From Bacteroides fragilis (lineage in GTDB: Bacteria > Bacteroidota > Bacteroidia > Bacteroidales > Bacteroidaceae), in contig NZ_CP018937.1 in assembly GCF_002849695.1 (NCBI RefSeq), forward strand, positions 2,790,001 to 2,854,000: a DNA stretch of 64,000 nt, given 5' to 3'. Within the stretch, counting starts at the first letter, position 1. Every line of letters begins with the position of its first letter. This document shows, one piece after another, positions 23,169 to 30,541 of the stretch. The translations under genes were made by a program, and so were the position numbers. The notes beneath the pieces are model-generated. The model was not told where the DNA came from. It searched no databases and saw only the letters and a program-made list of their open reading frames with translations.

Positions 23169-25907
23169 CTAAAAAGTCAAGTTCATTTCCATACCGAAAT
23201 AAGGCGATTCGGACGTTCTCCGTTGCAGTACGCCCCGTAACGTATAATCAGGATAAATACCCAAAAGCCGGTTTACATAAAAAGCCAGATTCAGATACTT
23301 ACCGATCCGTTTACTCGCCTTCAGATTGATATCCATATAAAAAGGCACAGTAGTACGCTCAAAATAAGTGGCTGAATATTTCTCCACCAGATGCTGTAAC
23401 TGAATATTGTTTTTATCTTCTTCGCGAAACGGATGCGTTTCACCGGATTGATCAATATAGCTTACCGGCACGCCGTTATTCCACAAATTCCGTCTGTTGG
23501 TATACCAAGTGCATTGTGCCGACGTGGAGAAAGTAAGCCCCAAACGCTGTATGTAGGTATCAAACATAAAGTTCGTATTGAATGCCTGGCTTTCTGTTCC
23601 GTTGTCCCCATTATACAACCCCACATATTTCAACTGTTTGTTGTCCAACAATATAGAAGAGGCCTTATATTTGGGAGAGTCCGAATTATAAACTGTCTTT
23701 ATCCAGGCTCCATACATAGTGACGCGGGTCTTGAGCGATTCGATTCGTTTGGAAGCGAACTGAAACTCCACTCCTTCTTTACGCACCTTCATTACATTGC
23801 CTTGTGTGGAATACACATCCAGATTATATTCATTTGCATAAGTCAACTGGGAAAGTTGGGGAGGAGCCGTCAAAGCTGAGCCGTCGATACTTGCAGGATC
23901 ATATAGCTTATACGCCAATGATTTATAATAAGTGATATCATCAAAAGCATTGTTCATCCGTTCGCGGAAATAAGTCATCGACAGACGGTTTCCCTTATAG
24001 CTGACGTCGGCCCGCAGTTCCCATTTCATGTTACGTGCCGGTTCCAACTGATAGTTTGTATTATCCCATTTATACGTCATCATATTGATACGGCGATAAT
24101 CCGGGTTAGTATGGTAATAATTCAGCTGGATCAAGTCTACATACTTAAAATCCGGATATAGTTGTGCGGTGGTCGGCATACGGCTGATCCAGCCCAAACC
24201 TCCCGAAAAGGCAACATTCCATCCGTTTGATACCGGCAAACTCCATTGCAAGTCCAGACGGAGATCGGGATATATCTTACCCTGCATCTTATATTTAGTG
24301 TCCAGCCCCAATAAGGACTGCAAGCGGATACCGGCCGTAAAAGCCAATTTATGTCTATTTACAGGAAGATTCAACACCTCCTCGGCATAGAAGGCGAAAG
24401 GTTGCAGCCCCGGTATGTCCTTAAAACGGCGCGGACGTGTACTCAAACTTTCACTGATGGGTCGTGTCACATCGAATATCTGGCCTTCTCCCAAATTCTT
24501 CTGATAATTCCATTCCACCCCTATATTCATTGCATTTTGCAGCATCCCCAGTGGAAAAGCCAATTGCGTACGGGCAGAAGCCGTAACATATAAAGGTTTA
24601 CCGTCAATCTCCATCTGCGCCACATAATTATAGGGCAGATAGATGCCATCAGATTCTCCGGTCTCTGTCTGAGTAGCAATAGCGGCCGGACGATTCAGAG
24701 ACACAGATTTCGTTTCACGCATCTTCTCCCACTGCCAACTGACAGAAGTTGCCGCGCTAATCTCACGAATCCACGAATGGTTAGGGAATTTCAGGTTCCA
24801 TTTTCCTGCCATCTTCAAACTACTGAAGTCTGATTTATAAGAGTCCTCCTTTACGGTTGCATCTTTATCCCGTTTCGCATCATCAAACGATCCGGTATAG
24901 TCGGTACTGATATTCCAATGAATATTACGTTCATTCCATAACCATTTTCCATCCAGACGGGTGGAGGCTGTGAGACGGGTATAGTTTTTCACGCTGTTGC
25001 GCGGATCTATTTTTGAATCCAGATAACTCAAATCGGCATTCAAAACATAACGTCCGTTCCCGTCCAACCGGAATCCTTTGCCCACTGAAAACAGTTTGCT
25101 GGTCTTATCAGCCTTGAAGCGTGCAGATAACGGACTTTCGCTGGTTTTACGCTGGATAATCACAGCGCCGTTTGCCACGTTACCATAAGCTACAGAGGGA
25201 ATACCACGAATGATCTCCACCTTTTCAATATTATCAGTCGGAATGGTACGCATATCCAGTCCCTTTGACATCGTACTCGTCGCATTTACAGCAGAAGTGC
25301 TACTCGGCATATATTGCAGATTGGCATCCGTATTCTGAAAAATACCATCAATGTAAAATCCAACTCCCAATGAAGAGATATCTTCCGTCTTACCCGTTTC
25401 ACGTATACGAATCAGATTGGCCTGTCCCATCTGAGGATCAGCCGATTTTCCCCCGGGTATCAGTTCCATCAAATCACTGAAACTGCTGGGTTGAAGATGT
25501 TTCATGGCAGTACGGTCGACTATGGAAGCACTGGTAGCACGCTTTGATTCGGAAGCAGTCACTACCACTTCGTTCAACGCCATGTTTGAGGGCTTTAAAT
25601 GAAAGATTTCTGAAGTATTTCCAAGCACTTTAATCTCTTTTTCGGTAGAATCATACCCTAAATAAGATACGACGATCCGATAGGTCCCGGGCTTGATATG
25701 AAGAAGTTCAAAATGTCCGTTTGCATCTGTTATTCCGCCATAAGCAAACTGTTTCTCCACAAACAACTGAATGGTGGCATAATCCAATGCTTTATGAGTT
25801 TGTTCATCCAATACAGTACCCCGGAATACAAACGTCTGCCCCCACGCACGAGACACATTACAGCAAATTATAAATAAAAAAAGTATATATGCAATTTTAC
25901 GAATCAT
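23169..25907 (-). CDS. TonB-dependent receptor with carboxypeptidase-like domain
   Basis: 912 residues from the ATG at 25907, which has a good upstream GAAGGTGAG; the 31-residue upstream extension overlaps the promoter. Signal peptide 1-24, a carboxypeptidase-regulatory-like beta domain about 26-100 (FRGTVLDEQTHKALDYATIQ), a plug about 110-250 (NEVVVTASESKRAT, KVEIIRGIPSVAYGNVANGA) and a barrel ending MEMNLTF. No SusC signature or SusD partner, so it is more like metallophore or cofactor receptors than glycan receptors. It heads an eight-gene operon. A -7 box at 25927-25934 and direct repeats at 25954-26013 lie upstream. Confidence 0.93.
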   Translation of the reverse strand: MIRKIAYILFLFIICCNVSRAWGQTFVFRGTVLDEQTHKALDYATIQLFVEKQFAYGGITDANGHFELLHIKPGTYRIVVSYLGYDSTEKEIKVLGNTSEIFHLKPSNMALNEVVVTASESKRATSASIVDRTAMKHLQPSSFSDLMELIPGGKSADPQMGQANLIRIRETGKTEDISSLGVGFYIDGIFQNTDANLQYMPSSTSAVNATSTMSKGLDMRTIPTDNIEKVEIIRGIPSVAYGNVANGAVIIQRKTSESPLSARFKADKTSKLFSVGKGFRLDGNGRYVLNADLSYLDSKIDPRNSVKNYTRLTASTRLDGKWLWNERNIHWNISTDYTGSFDDAKRDKDATVKEDSYKSDFSSLKMAGKWNLKFPNHSWIREISAATSVSWQWEKMRETKSVSLNRPAAIATQTETGESDGIYLPYNYVAQMEIDGKPLYVTASARTQLAFPLGMLQNAMNIGVEWNYQKNLGEGQIFDVTRPISESLSTRPRRFKDIPGLQPFAFYAEEVLNLPVNRHKLAFTAGIRLQSLLGLDTKYKMQGKIYPDLRLDLQWSLPVSNGWNVAFSGGLGWISRMPTTAQLYPDFKYVDLIQLNYYHTNPDYRRINMMTYKWDNTNYQLEPARNMKWELRADVSYKGNRLSMTYFRERMNNAFDDITYYKSLAYKLYDPASIDGSALTAPPQLSQLTYANEYNLDVYSTQGNVMKVRKEGVEFQFASKRIESLKTRVTMYGAWIKTVYNSDSPKYKASSILLDNKQLKYVGLYNGDNGTESQAFNTNFMFDTYIQRLGLTFSTSAQCTWYTNRRNLWNNGVPVSYIDQSGETHPFREEDKNNIQLQHLVEKYSATYFERTTVPFYMDINLKASKRIGKYLNLAFYVNRLLGIYPDYTLRGVLQRRTSESPYFGMEMNLTF

Positions 25908-25926
25908 CTCACCTTCTATTAGCTCG

Positions 25927-25934
25927 CAAAAGTA
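25927..25934 (-). promoter_or_regulatory. promoter -7 box of the TonB/DUF4876 operon
   Basis: TACTTTTG on the reverse strand (CAAAAGTA on +), 20 nt before the receptor start. A TTGT 19 nt further upstream may be the -33 element. Confidence 0.65.
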
Positions 25935-25953
25935 CAATATACCCACAGCGGGG

Positions 25954-26013
25954 ACAATACCAAAATTTAGGTATAATATTGTATCTATATGCAAACACAA
26001 TACCTACATTTAG
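25954..26013. promoter_or_regulatory. candidate operator: 17-bp direct repeats upstream of the TonB operon
   Basis: ACAATACCAAAATTTAG (25954-25970) recurs as ACAATACCTACATTTAG (25997-26013), 15 of 17 identical, 43 nt apart (about four helical turns). In addition TAGGTAT (25968-25974) is inverted as ATACCTA (26000-26006). The location just upstream of the promoter suits a regulator site. Confidence 0.55.
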
Positions 26014-26239
26014 TTGTTTTACCTAATCTTTATCAATGTAAAATCACCTTTGATGAAATCTTTCTATTATAGGATTACCATTCTGGCATTAGCTATGACT
26101 CTTTTTTATTTACTGTCCTTATCTTCCTCCAAGCACCTTTATATATAGATAACATCCGGTCAAATACGGGACGTTCCTATTTCGGCTTACCTCACAGGAA
26201 TCTTGATCCAATATATACCCCTATGAAATAACAATATAT
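26014..26239. other. intergenic interval with one doubtful 31-codon frame
   Basis: No convincing gene. An ATG at 26053 encodes 31 residues resembling a signal peptide (MKSFYYRITILALAMTLFYL) ending at TAG 26146-26148. The same frame continues open for another 25 codons to TGA 26224-26226. It could be a small secreted peptide gene interrupted by a stop codon, or chance. No TAnnTTTG box precedes it. Confidence 0.3.
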
Positions 26240-26297
26240 GAAACGCCCCTTAACAATATATGTAATCGGAATAACATATATTGTTAAGGGGCGTTTC
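26240..26297 (-). terminator. 24-bp perfect hairpin downstream of the DUF2807 gene
   Basis: Left arm 26240-26263 and right arm 26274-26297 are perfectly complementary over 24 bp around a 10-nt loop. It lies 34 nt past the DUF2807 stop on the reverse strand. There is no T-run, so it may act as an RNA 3' end stabiliser or insulator rather than a simple intrinsic terminator. Confidence 0.65.
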
Positions 26298-26331
26298 GTG
26301 TATTCTACCCGACAGGTAGGATACAAAGTGT

Positions 26332-27318
26332 TTAAAGTCTGTTCAGGTGATTCTTACCTGTCGACCGCACACTCGGATTTCCTTTGTATGAAACTTCACC
26401 GCTTCCTTGAATATTAGTCACAAGTGTCTTTGTAGCTACACAGGTAATATCTCCGGAACCGTTGACACGGGCTGTTACATTCTCTGCATCCAACTTACGC
26501 GCATTAAGTTCTCCCGACCTGCTCAGCACCAATGTGGCATCGCGAGTAGAACCGGACAGAGTCATATCACCCGAACCGGCCAATTGTGCCGCCACATTAT
26601 TGGCACGGATACCCAATACATTTATATCACCCGATCCGCTCAATTTTGCCGTTACGGTCGATGTGGTATAAGCACTTCTTACTTTCAGATCACCTGATCC
26701 CTGAAGCATTGCACTTATTTTGCTCCCGGTAACACCGACAACATTCAAGTCACCCGAACCCTGCAAAGTCAGACTCACACTTTTAGCACGAATCTGTCCT
26801 TTCACATCAATATCTCCGGAACCTTTCAACAAAGCAGAAAAATCACCATTGCATGTTACATCTCCCGCAACGATGTCTCCCGAACCGGCCAATGATACCT
26901 CAAGTTCTTCTGCCTTCAGATTACCTAAATAGATATCGCCCGACCCCTGAAGGAAAGCACTTCTTAAAGACGGACTGGAAATCAGGACTTTCAGCCGTCC
27001 CGCTTTACCATAAGAAATATTGGTATGTGGCTTCATATTCACTATCAGCGTACTTCCTTCTACCCGGCATTCTATCAAATCAACCAGATTGTCCGATCCT
27101 GTAACCTGAACCTTGATTCCTCCCGACGACTGTGTGTATTCAATGGTCGGACTTCCTTTCAGCTGAATCCGGTCGAATCCCGACACTTTAACGTTCTTCG
27201 TTATGTATTTACCACTTGCCACTATCGCTCCTTGGGCACTTACCAACGTTGCCGACATCAACAAAGACAGAAAAAGAAATGCACTGATCCCTCTCTTACG
27301 AATTGTTTTCATATTCAT
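26332..27318 (-). CDS. DUF2807 (head GIN domain) secreted repeat protein
   Basis: 328 residues with a signal peptide (to about residue 29, TLVSAQ), followed by a GIN-domain beta-helix. Ten short repeats centred on GSGDI or close variants (SGEL, SGEV at the end) recur about every 20 residues from about 120 to 310, each a rung of the right-handed helix. The opening region VSGFDRIQLKGSPTIEYTQ is typical of DUF2807. These proteins are exported or surface-associated; their function is unknown, with adhesion often suggested. ATG codons at positions 1 and 3 are both possible. It is monocistronic, with an unusual 24-bp hairpin downstream. Confidence 0.88.
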   Translation of the reverse strand: MNMKTIRKRGISAFLFLSLLMSATLVSAQGAIVASGKYITKNVKVSGFDRIQLKGSPTIEYTQSSGGIKVQVTGSDNLVDLIECRVEGSTLIVNMKPHTNISYGKAGRLKVLISSPSLRSAFLQGSGDIYLGNLKAEELEVSLAGSGDIVAGDVTCNGDFSALLKGSGDIDVKGQIRAKSVSLTLQGSGDLNVVGVTGSKISAMLQGSGDLKVRSAYTTSTVTAKLSGSGDINVLGIRANNVAAQLAGSGDMTLSGSTRDATLVLSRSGELNARKLDAENVTARVNGSGDITCVATKTLVTNIQGSGEVSYKGNPSVRSTGKNHLNRL

Positions 27319-27412
27319 TCTATTTTTTGATTATAGCTATTAGACGTAACAAGTATCCGGAACGTTGCACAGAAACCTGTATTTCTTGCAAAAAAACGGA
27401 TGGTTGCTTTTC

Positions 27413-29257
27413 TTAATACAGTTCCAAACCGAACTCTTCCTTCAGTTGCAACAATGCGCTGTTCTTTTGTGCCATCATCTGGAACTTTTCCACACGGCTG
27501 ACGGCACGTACATTCTCCGTCGCTTCACTGACACGAACGGTCATTGTCACTTTGCGGTTCTTTAATGAACCACGCAAATATGCTTGTATGTTGGGAATCA
27601 GTGCCGTGAAATCTTTCGCAATGATTTCATTGTCTACCACCACCTCAAAAGTCGTATCATTGAGCAATGACAGACGCATGTTCTGCATACGCATGGCAAT
27701 CGCTTTCTGTTCTATCGGCATACGTCCGGCGTATTCCTGCCAGTAATAATTCAAATCGCGTTCATTGAAGATGAAATCTTCTTCAATCTGCTGTGTCTGC
27801 GCCTGGACAGTATGGACCGCTCCCGATCCCTGCTGCTCTTCCTCCTTCTGAGGATGCTTGATGGAAAGTCCGAGACTGGATTTCTTCATCACAGGAATCT
27901 TCTTTTCTTCTTTAAACTGCGCCATCCGTACCGCATCGGGCATAGCTCCCGGTGGAGAAACCGCTCTGCCCGGACGTATGTTGACAGCCGGAGAGGCAGT
28001 GGCTTGCTGGGACGCAACCTGCGGAGCAGCAGGTGCAGCGACATTCGTACTCTGAGATTGCGAAGCGGCAGGTGCTACCTGAGGCTGCTGTGCAGCGGCG
28101 GGTTGCGTGAAGACGGGTTTTATGGCTTGTTTAGGGCCACGCCCACCACTGCTGTCATCCCTCTCAACGGTAAGCTGAGCAACCTGTATCAAGGTCAGTT
28201 CCACCAACAGACGTTTATTTTTGCTGGCGCGATAGTTCATATCACAATCATTGCAAAGTTTCATGGCCCGGTACAGGAACGGCAATGTGCACTTCTGTGC
28301 CTGCTCCTGATAACGTTGGCGGATACTGGCACCTACCTCAAGCAACTGGAGTGTAGCAGCATCTTTGCTCACCAACAAATCACGGAAATGTGATGAAAGT
28401 CCGGTGATGAAATGGCTACCGTCGAATCCTTTGTTCAGTACATCGTTGAACAATAGTAAAGCATCACTTACCTTATTTTCAAGGAAGCAGTCTGTCAGGC
28501 GGAAATAGTATTCATAATCCAGCACATTAAGATTCTCAATCACACTCTTGTAGGTGATATTACCTCCGGTGAAACTTACTACCTGGTCGAAAATGGAAAG
28601 TGCATCACGCATACCTCCATCCGCTTTGAGCGCAATCACGTTCAAGGCTTCAGGTTCGGCCGTGATTCCTTCTTTCGATGCCACATAAGACAGATGATTC
28701 ACGGTATCATCCACACTGATACGGTTAAAATCGTAAATCTGACAACGAGACAAAATGGTGGGAAGGATTTTATGCTTCTCCGTTGTAGCCAAAATGAAAA
28801 TGGCATGGCGGGGAGGTTCTTCCAATGTCTTCAGGAAAGCGTTGAAAGCCGAGGCCGACAGCATGTGTACCTCGTCAATGATATACACTTTATACTTACC
28901 TATCTGTGGCGGAATACGCACCTGTTCCACCAGTTGGCGGATATCGTCTACCGAGTTGTTGGACGCCGCATCCAATTCATGAATGTTGTACGAACGTTGC
29001 TCGTTGAAAGCGACACACGACTCACATTCGTTGCAGGCTTCGCCATCTGCCGTAAGATTCATACAGTTGATGGTCTTGGCAAAGATACGTGCACAAGTAG
29101 TTTTACCCACTCCGCGCGGCCCGCAGAACAGATAAGCATGCGCCAGTTTCTGGGTGGCGATAGCATTCTTCAGTGTAGTGGTCAGTGCCCGTTGCCCCAC
29201 GACCGACTCAAAGGTGGAAGGACGATACTTACGGGCGGATACGATATAGTTTTCCAT
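27413..29257 (-). CDS. dnaX: DNA polymerase III subunit gamma/tau
   Basis: 614 residues from the ATG at 29257 (MENYIVSARKYRPSTFESVV); 15 further upstream codons overlap the promoter. The AAA+ clamp-loader ATPase occupies about 1-360: Walker A GPRGVGKTT, zinc-binding cysteines in EACNECESC, Walker B IIDEVHMLS, and sensor/Arg-finger region ILSRCQIYDF. A Pro/Ala/Gln-rich linker (about 385-470) leads to a C-terminal tau-like domain. It loads the sliding clamp and links the replicative polymerase to the helicase. I do not see a slippery sequence, so a single product is likely. Confidence 0.96.
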   Translation of the reverse strand: MENYIVSARKYRPSTFESVVGQRALTTTLKNAIATQKLAHAYLFCGPRGVGKTTCARIFAKTINCMNLTADGEACNECESCVAFNEQRSYNIHELDAASNNSVDDIRQLVEQVRIPPQIGKYKVYIIDEVHMLSASAFNAFLKTLEEPPRHAIFILATTEKHKILPTILSRCQIYDFNRISVDDTVNHLSYVASKEGITAEPEALNVIALKADGGMRDALSIFDQVVSFTGGNITYKSVIENLNVLDYEYYFRLTDCFLENKVSDALLLFNDVLNKGFDGSHFITGLSSHFRDLLVSKDAATLQLLEVGASIRQRYQEQAQKCTLPFLYRAMKLCNDCDMNYRASKNKRLLVELTLIQVAQLTVERDDSSGGRGPKQAIKPVFTQPAAAQQPQVAPAASQSQSTNVAAPAAPQVASQQATASPAVNIRPGRAVSPPGAMPDAVRMAQFKEEKKIPVMKKSSLGLSIKHPQKEEEQQGSGAVHTVQAQTQQIEEDFIFNERDLNYYWQEYAGRMPIEQKAIAMRMQNMRLSLLNDTTFEVVVDNEIIAKDFTALIPNIQAYLRGSLKNRKVTMTVRVSEATENVRAVSRVEKFQMMAQKNSALLQLKEEFGLELY

Positions 29258-29289
29258 ATTCCGGATGATCTCTGTTTTTTGAGTTTGTG

Positions 29290-29297
29290 CAAATGTA
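29290..29297 (-). promoter_or_regulatory. dnaX promoter -7 box
   Basis: TACATTTG on the reverse strand (CAAATGTA on +), 32 nt upstream of the dnaX start; -33 not clear. Confidence 0.5.
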
Positions 29298-29374
29298 CGC
29301 AAAAAAGTGCAAGGAGAAAAAAGGAAGCGGAATAAGTTTTAGAGCGGAAATGCTACGTTTTAAGTTATTAGTTT

Positions 29375-29382
29375 TATCTTTG
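29375..29382 (+). promoter_or_regulatory. promoter -7 box of the DivIC-like gene
   Basis: TATCTTTG, 23 nt upstream of the ATG at 29406. Confidence 0.55.
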
Positions 29383-29405
29383 CATCTGGAATTAATGAGA
29401 AAATC

Positions 29406-29708
29406 ATGGGCAAATTAATCACAATCTGGGAGTTTATAGGCAGACATAAATACTGGATCACCGTCCTGGCATTCGGAGTCATCATCGGCTTTTTGGACGA
29501 AAACAGTATGATCCGCCGCATCGGCTATGCACGCGAAATCAGCCGCTTGCAGGGAGAGATTGATAAATACCGCGCAGAGTATGAAGAAAACACGGAGCGC
29601 CTCAACGAGTTGAGCACCAATCCTGAAGCCATCGAACAGATAGCGCGCGAAAAATATCTGATGAAAAAGCCCAACGAAGACATTTACGTATTTGACGAGA
29701 ACGAATGA
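29406..29708 (+). CDS. FtsB/DivIC-like septum formation protein
   Basis: 100 residues: a short cytoplasmic N-terminus, one membrane helix about 16-32 (YWITVLAFGVIIGFL), a coiled coil about 40-75 (ISRLQGEIDKYRAEYEENTE) and the C-terminal motif IEQIAREKYLMKKPNEDIYV, which is characteristic of DivIC/FtsB. These proteins form the FtsQLB-type divisome subcomplex that controls septal peptidoglycan synthesis. Divergent from dnaX. Its TGA overlaps the ATG of the next gene (ATGA), indicating translational coupling. Confidence 0.88.
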   Translation: MGKLITIWEFIGRHKYWITVLAFGVIIGFLDENSMIRRIGYAREISRLQGEIDKYRAEYEENTERLNELSTNPEAIEQIAREKYLMKKPNEDIYVFDENE

Positions 29709-30049
29709 AACAACTGATACCCGCACTTTTCGCCGTAGGCGCCGTGATGGCTCTCGTAGGAGCCGCCGTCTTTATCACCGGATGGGTGTATGCACCTTAT
29801 ATATATACCATCGGGGCAGGCTTTGTGGCATTGGCCCAGGTCAACACTCCGCTCCGGGCAAAAAGCAAAACGCTCCGCCGACTGCGCATTCAACAGATAT
29901 TCGGTGCACTGGCATTGATACTGACAGGTGCATTCATGTTCACCACACGCGGCAACGAATGGATTGCCTGCCTCACCATAGCAGCTATATTGGAACTTTA
30001 TACAGCTTTTCGCATTCCGCAGGAAGAGGAGAAAGAGCTCTCTAAATAA
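29705..30049 (+). CDS. small four-helix inner-membrane protein, unknown
   Basis: 114 residues with four hydrophobic segments (about 3-22, 26-46, 62-82 and 86-102) and a charged tail PQEEEKELSK. It starts within the stop of the DivIC-like gene (ATGA). I do not recognise a named family, though short proteins of this layout next to DivIC seem common in Bacteroides. A role in envelope or division is inferred only from coupling. Confidence 0.75.
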   Translation: MKQLIPALFAVGAVMALVGAAVFITGWVYAPYIYTIGAGFVALAQVNTPLRAKSKTLRRLRIQQIFGALALILTGAFMFTTRGNEWIACLTIAAILELYTAFRIPQEEEKELSK

Positions 30050-30121
30050 AAAAGAGCTCCCCTTTTTCAAAGTTTCCTCTCTACCTTCCACTTGCATCAG
30101 CAATTGAAACCGAATGATACA

Positions 30122-30529
30122 CTACTTTAAATGAATAACCATCGTAGTGTCCCGTTCGAGTTCAAAACAGCATTTTTCAAACGAAGGAGCTCCCAAGACT
30201 CCTTCGGCATCATTGCTGAACCCGAACTTTTCCAAAGGACGCCCGAATGCACCGGTATCCAACTTCCCGTTTTCATTTTCATCCTGAAAGAGGGAAATGG
30301 CATAAGTACCGGCAGGAATTCCCTTACAGGGTATCTCTATCGTCCGGTCCTTCACTCCTACCCGAAAACCGAAAACAGGCTTCTTCATAAAGGTCTGTTT
30401 GGAAAAATAGATAGCCACGTAAACAGATCCGTCCACATGCTCCACGTCTTTGACAATCAATGTCAGATTCTGACCCGCTACGGACACACTCGTTAGTACT
30501 GCAAACAGCAAAATAATCATTGTCTTCAT
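30122..30529 (-). CDS. DUF2141 secreted protein
   Basis: 135 residues with a signal peptide (to about residue 19, VAGQ). The mature domain has the DUF2141 pattern: GSVYVAIYFSKQTFMKKP, GIPAGTYAISLFQDENENGKLD and a C-terminal FGRPLEKFGFSNDA. The DENENGKLD stretch resembles a Ca2+-binding loop. It lies 12 nt after the TonB receptor stop in the same direction, forming a LytTR-TonB-DUF2141 module. It is probably periplasmic or surface-exposed; function unknown. Confidence 0.82.
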   Translation of the reverse strand: MKTMIILLFAVLTSVSVAGQNLTLIVKDVEHVDGSVYVAIYFSKQTFMKKPVFGFRVGVKDRTIEIPCKGIPAGTYAISLFQDENENGKLDTGAFGRPLEKFGFSNDAEGVLGAPSFEKCCFELERDTTMVIHLK

Positions 30530-30541
30530 AATGGTAAATAT

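Noticed and set aside
28694..29335. 213-codon frame antisense to dnaX
   Set aside because: A shadow of the conserved ATPase domain; no independent promoter or motif.
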